Source of the DNA: Candidatus Peregrinibacteria bacterium CG1_02_54_53
GTDB lineage: Bacteria > Patescibacteriota > Gracilibacteria > Peribacterales > Peribacteraceae
Reading direction: 5' to 3'
DNA: 64,000 bases
NCBI GenBank assembly: GCA_001872575.1
Contig: MNWP01000006.1
Coordinates: forward strand, 20,942-84,941
The position numbers were made by a program, and so were the translations under genes. Shown piece by piece: positions 29,145-39,100 of the stretch; the stretch's first letter is position 1, and each line of letters begins with the position of its first letter. The notes under the pieces were generated by a model that saw only the letters and a program-made list of their open reading frames with translations, made no database searches and had not been told where the DNA came from.

Positions 29145-29311
29145 TTCGTCGGCCCTTTGGGCCTCCTCATGGTGAACCATTCTACTGCTTCTCTTGAATA
29201 AGCCCGATATTTCCTACAAGCAGCCGAGGCGAATGACAGTGAGCGTAGCGAAGCGAAGCCGGGCATATCGATTTCAACTGAAACCAGATAGTAAGCTGTT
29301 CTATCCTCGTT

Positions 29312-29367
29312 ACCATTCGTCCCGCAATTGCGGGACTCATGGCAAGCCACATGTTTCATGTTTACAT
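29312..29367 (+). repeat. 56-bp direct repeat copy 2 (remnant GIY-YIG 5' end)
   Basis: 53/56 identical to copy 1; encodes MASHMFHVYI then diverges. Confidence 0.88.
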
Positions 29368-29375
29368 TCATTCAC

Positions 29376-30758
29376 TCAATAGCTCAGATCATCCAATAAC
29401 AGGTACTGCTCGCCGTTCTGTTCCGCAATTTCTTTGCGTTCGCGGTATTTCTCAATGAGAGGAGCAGACAACTCAAGCACGCGCAGCAGAGGCTCCACAT
29501 TTTCTCTATATTGCGCAGAGATAGCTGGAGGACGGATTTCAAAGGGAATGGTTTCAATAGGAGTGAGTGTGCTGTCTGGGTTGAGTTGCAGAAGGTGGAA
29601 GTCCCCGGATTGCATTGGATGTAATTGATTTTCGTACCAGAAGGATCGCAGTGCTTCTCGAATACCCGTTTGTTCAATGGCATTGAAGGACTCTACCTTA
29701 ATGACACGCCTAAAGTGCAGGAAAGCAGCATCAGGATCTTCGAAGAGGAATGCAAATATTCGGGTATTCTGCTCGCGTGGGCCGGTCATTGCCTCAATGG
29801 TTTGCACAGGGAATCCTTGTTTTTGTTTCAAGAGTGCGATGGAACCGAAAGGAATATTGGTCTCTCCGTTGAAAAAGCTCTGTTGCAGGATGATTTTTCC
29901 CGACAGTGTGTGATAGGCATGATCGGTAAAATTCGACGAGAGTATTTCGTAGGCTCCGGTACGCAGGTGATACCGCACTGTCCCCCAGTGATTGCGATCA
30001 AGTACACTGAAGAGAAGCGTCTGATTGTCGATGAAAAACGGCGAAAAGTGGAGTTGCTCAGAATCGAATGAGGGGGCAGAAAGTGTGCGACTGTCCCAGC
30101 TGAGCGTATCAATAAGTGTAATGCGTGAAAGCGTGTTATGGCTTAAGAGAGCAAGGGACATTTCTGTCGGAGAAAGAACGATTGTGTGTTGCATAGGGAT
30201 ACCCAACCTTTCAAAAAGTTGTTCTGGCGAATACCATTCTTCCCTCGCCGGAAGGGAGATATTTTCGATTTCTCCACATTCAGAATATCGAACATGAAGA
30301 TGTGGATGATCCTCTTCGTCCGTAAGGAAGTAGACAAAGTTGGTATCACGACTGAGGTACACGAGTGGACTATTCTCTTCGTCCGTAAGCAGCTTGTAGT
30401 TGTACGGAGATCCCATATCTTGTACATGTGCCTGGTTGCCAGAACCGATGAGCGTTGCTCTCGGCGAAACAAGGCGAAGTTCTGTGGAATACTCGTTGCT
30501 ACTTTGCAGTATTTTTCTTGAGTACACCAGTCCTGTTCTAAACGTATGAGTGGCATAGACGTCCTGGTCAGTGCCTTTCCGAAAGAGCAATGCCTGCAAT
30601 GTTACTTTAGCCCGGATTTCATTTGGATCGTTGACAGGCTGCATCAGTGATGAAATCAGAACGAACGTTGAATATGCGAAAGCGCACAAAAGAACAACAC
30701 ATACGATCACATGTTTCCAGGTGCGGAACACGGCCAAGATGTATGGGGGCACACGCAT
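29376..30758 (-). CDS. Membrane-anchored hypothetical protein
   Basis: 460 aa, N-terminal TM (VIVCVVLLCAFAYSTFVLI). Confidence 0.65.
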   Translation of the reverse strand: MRVPPYILAVFRTWKHVIVCVVLLCAFAYSTFVLISSLMQPVNDPNEIRAKVTLQALLFRKGTDQDVYATHTFRTGLVYSRKILQSSNEYSTELRLVSPRATLIGSGNQAHVQDMGSPYNYKLLTDEENSPLVYLSRDTNFVYFLTDEEDHPHLHVRYSECGEIENISLPAREEWYSPEQLFERLGIPMQHTIVLSPTEMSLALLSHNTLSRITLIDTLSWDSRTLSAPSFDSEQLHFSPFFIDNQTLLFSVLDRNHWGTVRYHLRTGAYEILSSNFTDHAYHTLSGKIILQQSFFNGETNIPFGSIALLKQKQGFPVQTIEAMTGPREQNTRIFAFLFEDPDAAFLHFRRVIKVESFNAIEQTGIREALRSFWYENQLHPMQSGDFHLLQLNPDSTLTPIETIPFEIRPPAISAQYRENVEPLLRVLELSAPLIEKYRERKEIAEQNGEQYLLLDDLSY

Positions 30759-30762
30759 GGAA

Positions 30763-33603
30763 TTATGTATTTGTTGCAGAAAATCCCTCCGGATCGGTGA
30801 GACGTATTTCAGGTGGAATAACAGTATTGTCTGCAGATTTTTTGACCAAGAAAAGAAGAATTCCTTCGACGACGAGAGGATTGTCGTCTTGTTTTATCAG
30901 ATGTAACCAGCGTTGTCCCTTGTGGAGAGCAACCACGCCAAGGGAAGTATAACTGAATGTATTGGTGACCGGTGCAATGCTGTTCGGGATGGATTTCGAG
31001 ACAGTTTCAGGCGTTTCCCCCGAGACATCCACAGGAAGCTTTTTTCCAAAGGATGCGCTATTGCTCAAGACATAGTGTGTCGGTGAAGAACGGGTATCGA
31101 GTGGGACTGAAAATGATTCCTGATGATCGATCTGAAACGACAGTCTGTTCATTGTTGTCATTCCCCGGAGGAAAAGCTCATATGTACCAGATTCATTCAC
31201 CGCGATAGGAAAACGAATCGTGGTTTTCTTTGGTAAGCCAACAAAAGAAGTGGTTATTGTATCAAATGGGCCAGGGAAGATAATGCTCATAGAATTATAT
31301 TTGTTCGTTGTCAGGAAATTGAACATGGAGGCCGGAGTATTAAAGTACTGAGAGCTTGGCACGTGGTCAGCGTTAAATGCGAAACTGGTTGGGTCAGGTC
31401 GTACAAATTGTGCCGGATGTGATATGGCGAACCAATCGAGAAGTGTTTTCTCTCTGTTGTTCGAAAGAACAGTGAGAGAACCTGACGAATGCCTCATTTC
31501 GACACTATTGAGGAAACGCATTTTCCACTCTTTGGAGAAGACGGGATTTCTCTGAAGGCATACGAAAGAGCTCCAGTCGATATCCATAAGTACTTCCTGG
31601 GCATCTGGTGATTGTGGATCTATGAATTCATACAATGCGAAGCTTTCATTTTCTTTGAGTAGCGTAAGGAATTGTGGAAGCTGACGAGGCTGGTTCACAG
31701 TGAATCGGCCTACTTGCTGCAGAAATTGGCTGATATCCGGATTATTCCATTGTAATTCTTTGTTGATGATGAGGTAGTGGATTTTCAGGTTACGAAGCAC
31801 GTTGATCCAACCCAGATCATTGCGCAATAAAGATTGCATCATGAGAAAGAAATAATATTTATTTTGTATCTCGCCAGTGGCACCGGAGTAGTAACTGGGC
31901 CGGTTCAGGAAATAGATGTAGAACTTGTCGATGAATTTATATTCTCCCCCCCCTGGATCCTGCAACGTCCAATTGGCATCACTTGAAGGAAGAACGATGA
32001 TTCTATCTCTGGGTAACGTACTGAGAACGTCCTTTATTTCGCGGATATTATTGAGGTTGTACGGACGAACCAGACCACCGACATCCCCTGAAATAAGCGC
32101 GACTCTGTCTTCCCAGTGTGCAAGAAGAGGAACAAAGAAGAGGAGTGTTAAGAGGCAAGTAAACGTCGTTTTCACTCTCGGTTGCAGACGGGAAGAAATC
32201 GGATGGAAACTCTGTCGCAGAGTAATGATGCCGAGTGGCATCAGGATGCTCACTATTGCAAGATAGATGAATTGGAACCGGTGAGGGAATCTTAGAACAT
32301 GGATGATTTGAGAAATTATATTTCCTCCAGCCTCCGCGAGTGGGGATTGCATGAGGTAAAATCGATTGAACAGGGCGGCCAATATTTGATGGAATGTGGG
32401 TGCCCATTGAATGCTTGTGTAGCCCAGGCTGCACCACATAGCGAAGAAAAGTGGGCCCGCAATCAATCCGAGAAACAGGCGAATACGATGGTGTGAGCGA
32501 TCTTGGCAGGGAATGGCGATGAAAAACGGAAGAAAGACCACGAGGGAGTAGAAGATTTTTCCATAACGGGGAGTACTCGAGACGTATTGGCCAATCAGAT
32601 TGTTATCTGAGACGGATCCCAAGCTAAAGGTAAGCTGGTTCAGTAGGGAAAGGGAGCTTGTTCGAATAGCCTGAAAGGTGTCTGGGACAAGGTCAGAAAG
32701 ATCGGTAATACCCTGCAGAACAAATGATTTCACGAATAACGCATACGGAATGACGGTGAAGAGCAACGTACAGAAAAGAGCTGCCAGCAGACGTTTCCAA
32801 ATCATCCCTATATCACTCTGCGATGAAGTTGGTTTCCGCTTTTTTTGACGAGCGACGAGAAGTACGAGAGCAATGCTAACGAATAGCAAAGCAACAGTGA
32901 TTGGATAGAGAACCAAATAATGGACACCTGGGTTCAGGAGCATAATCACGCTGGCTGCAAATATTTTTTGAATTGGTCGGCGTTGTTCGACAAAAATTCC
33001 TGTCAATAAGAGAACAATGGCAATAGTGAAAACATAGAAGCCAAGAATTAAGGTGTAAAAGTGTGTGAGTTTTGCCGGGAGCAGGATGAGCTCAATTAAT
33101 AGTGTGCTGACAGCAGTGCCATGAAGAATGCGCTGCCATGAAACATCTGGTATAAGCTTTCGAAGAAACGCGTACACGACGAGGAACGCCAGAAATGCGC
33201 CGACGAGAGGAGAAAACACGACGGCAAAAGGCAAAATGAGGTAATAGCGCATCCACGTGGTAAGGATGGAGTAGCGCACGCGAAATTCAGGTCCATTTGT
33301 GAGTTCGCTGAACTTCCCTCCGGCCTGCTCAAAAAGCTGCGTAGAAGGGTCGAAGAACGGTACGAGCTCGCTGGTGTTCAATACCGCTTTCCCGGCAAAG
33401 ATATCGGGAATTTTCACAAGCACTCCACGGAACATGAAGAGATGGACGCACAGGAATATCAGAAAAACCCATAATATTGATCTACGCTCACGTCGTTTTT
33501 CATCAATGGTGATCGCTGTTTCGATCGCGGCATGTTCTGCCACCGGAACAGCAATTGTCGTATCTGATTCCTGCGTGCCGATCTGAACCGGTTGCTCGTT
33601 CAC
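30763..33603 (-). CDS. Large polytopic membrane protein with C-terminal beta-sandwich-like domain
   Basis: 946 aa, ~12 hydrophobic segments then soluble C-terminus; operon with glycan genes. Confidence 0.75.
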   Translation of the reverse strand: MNEQPVQIGTQESDTTIAVPVAEHAAIETAITIDEKRRERRSILWVFLIFLCVHLFMFRGVLVKIPDIFAGKAVLNTSELVPFFDPSTQLFEQAGGKFSELTNGPEFRVRYSILTTWMRYYLILPFAVVFSPLVGAFLAFLVVYAFLRKLIPDVSWQRILHGTAVSTLLIELILLPAKLTHFYTLILGFYVFTIAIVLLLTGIFVEQRRPIQKIFAASVIMLLNPGVHYLVLYPITVALLFVSIALVLLVARQKKRKPTSSQSDIGMIWKRLLAALFCTLLFTVIPYALFVKSFVLQGITDLSDLVPDTFQAIRTSSLSLLNQLTFSLGSVSDNNLIGQYVSSTPRYGKIFYSLVVFLPFFIAIPCQDRSHHRIRLFLGLIAGPLFFAMWCSLGYTSIQWAPTFHQILAALFNRFYLMQSPLAEAGGNIISQIIHVLRFPHRFQFIYLAIVSILMPLGIITLRQSFHPISSRLQPRVKTTFTCLLTLLFFVPLLAHWEDRVALISGDVGGLVRPYNLNNIREIKDVLSTLPRDRIIVLPSSDANWTLQDPGGGEYKFIDKFYIYFLNRPSYYSGATGEIQNKYYFFLMMQSLLRNDLGWINVLRNLKIHYLIINKELQWNNPDISQFLQQVGRFTVNQPRQLPQFLTLLKENESFALYEFIDPQSPDAQEVLMDIDWSSFVCLQRNPVFSKEWKMRFLNSVEMRHSSGSLTVLSNNREKTLLDWFAISHPAQFVRPDPTSFAFNADHVPSSQYFNTPASMFNFLTTNKYNSMSIIFPGPFDTITTSFVGLPKKTTIRFPIAVNESGTYELFLRGMTTMNRLSFQIDHQESFSVPLDTRSSPTHYVLSNSASFGKKLPVDVSGETPETVSKSIPNSIAPVTNTFSYTSLGVVALHKGQRWLHLIKQDDNPLVVEGILLFLVKKSADNTVIPPEIRLTDPEGFSATNT

Positions 33604-36074
33604 GATGCGGTGTGGTGATGATTGAAATCAGGCGTTCTGGCCCTGAGAATGTGATTGAGCTCTGGCGCGGGAAGATCTTCGACGTCCTTCGCAATATCCA
33701 TGAGCAACTCTTCATTTATTTGCGCGCGGGCCATTAGGCGTTCTGCCTGTTTTTGCAGATGGTGCCGGACATCAGCAAAATGATTGACGAGTTCTGTATG
33801 GAGGGCGAAAAGTTTCTCAGAAGAGAAAGAATCGTCCAAGGTGATACCCCACGAAGTGCAGTCGATTTCCTCGAGGAATTTTTTCACTTTTACATCGTAA
33901 ATGAGGGCAACGAAAGGTATGGCATACAAACAGGCGAGAATAATCGAGTGCAGCCGCATACCCCAGAGCACATCAATGGATGAGTAGATTTCATCTATGC
34001 GGTCCATGCCAAACGGCTCTGCGATGCGACAGCGGTGACGCTGCCCCACATGCGCGAGCATTTCGTTACTCACAATGATGTCATTGTGGGCATTAAAGCC
34101 CGTTTGGAAAGGCAGAAAAAGTGCCGATTGTTTCGGATTCATTCCCAAAAAACTATCTATCGCTTTTCCAGTTTCTTGTGTGATGCGTGTGTATTGTTCT
34201 GCGTGATCGATATTGAAAACGGGCGCGATTCCCAACAGGTGTGTCTCTGAAGGTGTCTTGTGCCGATGCGTTGCTGTGTTGAGAAAGGCAAGATCGGCAG
34301 CAAGAAACGCATGTGCACGAGGAGCGAATTTGCGACAGAAATTGTAACTTTCCTGTTCTCGAAAACTTACGGCAGTTGCCAATTGGAGAGTGCGTATCGT
34401 GAGAAATCGTGCGGTAAATGTTGAAACATTGCCAATCCCCACACTAATGAACAGAACGGATTTCTGTAATACACGCCCAAAGAGCGTTAGAAGAAAACAC
34501 CGGAGCAGGAGTGAATAACGAGCCCTATTCATTGAACGTTTCAATAACTTGAATTGATCGCCGCCTCCAACCACGACGATACGGGCCCGAAGGAAGTGTC
34601 GCAAAAGAGAAAAAAGCCTTTTGTGGGAGTGCACAGAGAATACGTGGTGCTGATCTTCGGTGAGTGATGGTTGTGATGACGCTACGGTACAGCGTTCGCG
34701 TGGCAGGAGAGACAAGCATTGATGCAGCAGCAGTTCATCGCCTGTATTCTGTTGTCCGTATGCTCCAACCAGCAGGATGTCTGTTTGGTGGGTGGTGCGC
34801 TCGCGAGAACGTTCGTATGCTCGGATCGTTAATCCAGCCACCGCATTCCATCGATGCCCCTCCCGAAGATCTCTGAGAGGGCTTGTGAGCGCCTCTCTCT
34901 GTAACGGCGTGAGCGAAGAAAACGCATCCAGTTTTTCTGTGAGAGCGCCACTCTGCAGAGGGAACAGCAAGCCATCGTAGGGCACGAGTGGCCGCAGGGC
35001 TTCGGATGCGAGAAACGGTGTCGAACTTCCAATGGCATAAGACAGAGGGCCACTCGATGCGAAGCAGAGCCGGTAAGGCAGGACAAGGCAGTCGATCAGC
35101 CGGAAGAATGGACCTACGTGCGTATCTTGTACTGCTCCGTACCAGATGACCCGTCCCGGCACAGTGCGCTCCGCTCGTTGATGGAGATCGTGAACGTAGG
35201 AGCTATAGGATGTTTTCCCGTCATGCACATAATTGGGCATGCCCCCAATAAGCAGAACGCTTTTGGGAAACTTACGTGCATGTTTACCAAATTCATCCAA
35301 CAGGAACTCGATTCCTTTGTATCCCGTAAAGTACCCAAAAAATCCAAAAATTGTTCCTGCATCTTGCGGAATATTGAATTGCCGGAATAGAGCATGTTTG
35401 TCTCGTGTGGCGACGGAGGCGGTTAGATCTTCCGCGCCATGTGGAATCACAACAATGTGTTCACTGGGAATATCATATTCTTGTATCAGTGTTTCCTTGA
35501 AGAGATTGTCGTGCACGATGATTGACGGCGCAAAAAGGCCGAGAAGTCGATAGAAAATTACATAACCCCACCGAATGATTATCGGGGGAATGTGTGTGTG
35601 ATGCATATGGGCAAATGTCCTATCAACCTGATTGGGGCGGACGACGTGATGCAGTGTGACGACGGGCACAGTGTATCTGCGTACCAATCCGATGAAGAAT
35701 GGGAAAAGTACCATACTCAATGGTCCGCCGTACAGGTGCGTTTCGTGTTGAAAATGGACAAGGTCAAAACGCCGACGTCGAATGGCCAGAAGCAACTGGA
35801 CGAATCCCAGGCTGCTTTTCCTGAAGCATCGCTCAATACGTATGGGAGGCGATGTGAGCGTTTCTGTCGTGGGCGGTGTTGCCTGATCTGAACGTGTATG
35901 TTTGCGGTCACTGAGAATGGTAAGGGTCCAGGAAGGCGGCATCGACGAATAGATTTGCGCTAAGAGGTGCAAAGCATATGCCGTTACTGCATTCATGGAA
36001 GTATGCGCTTTCGGTAGCGCGATATGAGGACAGACGTAGGCAACCTTGAGTGGGTGAGAGGGGGGAGTTTGCAC
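33600..36074 (-). CDS. Fusion: family 4 glycosyltransferase + polysaccharide pyruvyl transferase-like domain
   Basis: N-term KVAYVCPHIALPKAHTSMNAVTAYALHLL...GFFGYFTGYKGIEFLL; C-term DILLVGAYGQQNTGDELLLHQCLSLL...VVVGGGDQFK. Confidence 0.82.
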   Translation of the reverse strand: MQTPPSHPLKVAYVCPHIALPKAHTSMNAVTAYALHLLAQIYSSMPPSWTLTILSDRKHTRSDQATPPTTETLTSPPIRIERCFRKSSLGFVQLLLAIRRRRFDLVHFQHETHLYGGPLSMVLFPFFIGLVRRYTVPVVTLHHVVRPNQVDRTFAHMHHTHIPPIIIRWGYVIFYRLLGLFAPSIIVHDNLFKETLIQEYDIPSEHIVVIPHGAEDLTASVATRDKHALFRQFNIPQDAGTIFGFFGYFTGYKGIEFLLDEFGKHARKFPKSVLLIGGMPNYVHDGKTSYSSYVHDLHQRAERTVPGRVIWYGAVQDTHVGPFFRLIDCLVLPYRLCFASSGPLSYAIGSSTPFLASEALRPLVPYDGLLFPLQSGALTEKLDAFSSLTPLQREALTSPLRDLREGHRWNAVAGLTIRAYERSRERTTHQTDILLVGAYGQQNTGDELLLHQCLSLLPRERCTVASSQPSLTEDQHHVFSVHSHKRLFSLLRHFLRARIVVVGGGDQFKLLKRSMNRARYSLLLRCFLLTLFGRVLQKSVLFISVGIGNVSTFTARFLTIRTLQLATAVSFREQESYNFCRKFAPRAHAFLAADLAFLNTATHRHKTPSETHLLGIAPVFNIDHAEQYTRITQETGKAIDSFLGMNPKQSALFLPFQTGFNAHNDIIVSNEMLAHVGQRHRCRIAEPFGMDRIDEIYSSIDVLWGMRLHSIILACLYAIPFVALIYDVKVKKFLEEIDCTSWGITLDDSFSSEKLFALHTELVNHFADVRHHLQKQAERLMARAQINEELLMDIAKDVEDLPAPELNHILRARTPDFNHHHTAS

Positions 36075-36159
36075 GGGTTTTGATGTGAGTGTCTTCTATC
36101 AGATTCTACACCATTTTGCGCTTTAATGCAATATTCCTCAAAGGAGCCGCACGGTGACA

Positions 36160-39100
36160 TCACCGATCCAATGGGGGGAGTGTATTATTCTTCACACGAA
36201 AACCAATGGCCCGATAGAGGTCCCCTTTTAGCACAGGGGTTTGCAGGAGATTACTTGCCGACAGATTCTTCAGTTTGTCGTCGAGGAGCCCCAGTTGTTT
36301 GCTCTTCGCGACCAATGCTTCGCCTTCCAGATTTTCTCCTATGGCAACAGGTAGCAATGCCTGATAGGTGAGGACGCCATCATGATGCTCCAGAAGTTGC
36401 GTAACGATGCTGTCATCGGAGGCAGAGAGTGCCTGATTGCTATCAATGCTGTAGTTCAGCCTGTCAACGCTGAGAGGGGGCACATGTACACGGGGGATGA
36501 GTGAACCAGTCAAGATGAGGTACTGAGTGCCAAGGAGCAGGAGAGGATCATTACTGATATTGTCGATGGGATAGAGCACCGTTCCCTCACGAATCATTGC
36601 CAGCTGAAGTTGACGCAACGGTGTTCCCTCCAATGCAAAGGGATTCTGATCTGTTGCGAGGCAGTAACTGAGCACGCGGCCAATGGCCTGACCGATAGCT
36701 ATTTCATTCACGTGGGTGCGATAGAAACTATTGGCGATCTGGCTCACCCCGGTATTCAAAGATGCAGGAAAAATATTGGCCCCATTCGCGGGGAGCAGCA
36801 TGTTCAACGATACTTCTGCAGGTTTGGACAGAGAAAAGACACTCGCAATTTCAAGAATGCTTGGGAAATTATTCAATAATTGCCTATTTGCCTCGAGAAG
36901 AGGAAGTACAGAAGCGTAATACTCCTCGGTTGTATAGATCCCATGGAAATCAAGTTGGTACTGCACGGCTGCCAGCGCATCCTCGAACAGGACGGCAGTT
37001 TGGTTTTTTGCCACACACCAATCAGGAAAATTCTTACCGGTGAAGCAGTCACTTGGGCATTTCTTGTCGGGGCAATATTTTGTATCGATACGAAGGTCTT
37101 CCTGTGTAACTATTTTTTTCGAAACGAGCCGTCTGCCCTCCCGAATGTATGGCTGATTGAAAAAGGGGCTATAGTGGTCCGTAGCAAGCCCAATCACCAG
37201 TTGCATACGTTTTGGAGTACAAGTGAAGTGCGAAGGGTCGCATCCGTATTTCTCAGGTAAAGGTGCAGCAGCATAACGCATCCAATATGCATATGCCGCA
37301 GCACGCTCGCGCGATTGTTCAATGAGTTTCGGTGAATCGATGTCCGCGACAGATACAGTTTTCAAATCACTTGCGGGAGTGACTACCAGCGTTATTCCCA
37401 TAGTGTTTTTCCCTATATTAGAGGGAATGAGCCCCACAGGTTCGCCCTTGAGTACATTGGCCGGAGAAACAATATTGCGGTGCGTGAAGAGTGAGACGGA
37501 GAGAGGATTCTGCTCACTTGTCATCGGAGGGAAGAAGTCAAAGGTCCAGGTAGTGGACAATGGAGGAATATCTTCAAAGAGATAGAGAAAGCTCTCTTTC
37601 TGCTCGGAACCGGTGTGCGTATCAAATTGGATAGGATCCTGTCGAATGATGAATGGCCTCTCTAATATGCAAATATCGTTTCCCTCCACATGAGTCCAGG
37701 CAAATGTGGTATTGATAGAACCATTCTCCTCACGAATCGTAGCCTGTGAGGGACAGGGGGCGTCGTGTGAGAACATGGCTGACCGATACAACCCCGGAGG
37801 GAGTGCTGCGAAGGTAGATGAAAGGGGGGGCTGGAGAGAATTACTGTTTCTTCTGTACACATCGACCGATGGCGAAGGAACTGCGATCATCTGTGCAAAA
37901 ATATCCGAGGCCCTGATCGTAACGCCCGGAAACAGAAAGGCCTTGCCGGCATACTCATATTGTTTCGTTCTTCGTATTGTGTGATGGAGAGGTGTGGGGG
38001 TGGTAGAAGGTTGAGTGGCGATCGTGAGTGCTTGCTGCTTGGCAGATCGAATCCAGATATCATAGATGCCGGCAGGGGTGGGCAGAGCTTTAGAGGCATT
38101 GTCAGAGAAGTATGTCGATGAGTTTTCAACAGAGTCAATAATCAGTTGGACATTACCCCATGGCCTGTCATTCGAGGATGCCAGCCGTAGCTTGTATTTT
38201 TTCCCTTTTGCAAGCGAAGAGAGGAACAATGGTTGTAATAGTCGATTCTCCATTTGAGTCGAGAAGACTTGAGATTGTATTTTTGTGTTGGAGTCTGCAT
38301 CGAGAAGCTCCATGGCCCACCAGCGGGATATGGTGTCGCTGATTGAAGATAGGTAGAGCGCATCTTCGGTCACTGAAAAATCCCACTCATGCACGGGCTG
38401 TTTGATGTTTCTGAATGGGGAGTTATATGCCCATTTTTCGTTCGTGAGCACACGGCTTGATCGGGTGAGGTCGAAAACCTGCGAGCCTGCCGAGACTTTG
38501 GTGGGAATAATGACGATCGCCGATGGTTCCAGTTGCTCCACCGCAAGGTCGGTAAGAGTCATTCCATTCCGCAGTTCAGGAATTTGGATACGGGCGAGAA
38601 ACGGGCTGAGCTGTTGCATCTCAAGATGGTGACCCCGGAAGGTGAGTTTCGGTAGGGTTACGGGCAAGCGCTCTCGCGTCATGATCAGAGCCTCTGCTGC
38701 ATAGGCGGGAAATCCTTTCCACTGAATGCTGCTTCGGATGAACGGAGGGCGCAGAACCAGTGCCTGTTCGTGGAGGATGTTTTTTTTCACCAAAATCAAT
38801 CCTTCGATTTTAGTGGAGGTGCCATGCTGTGCCACGAGAGAAAACGAGACGGTGCGTCCGGCCTCGATTGGGAATGCCCCGACGCGTGTGTACTGCTCAT
38901 TGGCAGGAAGTGCGAGGTCAAATGAGAGCGGCAGATCCTGCCAGAGGGGCGAGGCAGCAAATACTCTTACCGAGCCACCCTGATGCACGAGGTACACGTC
39001 AAAGATATCGGAGCTTTCTGTGGTAACGGGGATTTCGAGTGGGCAGGGAATGTCGGATGACACCAGTACAGAGGCATCTGCAATGGCACTTCCGCTTCCC

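Noticed and set aside
28907-29371. 154-aa minus-strand ORF across attR
   Set aside because: It spans the att repeat and runs antisense to the GIY-YIG gene; its sequence is repeat- and antisense-derived.
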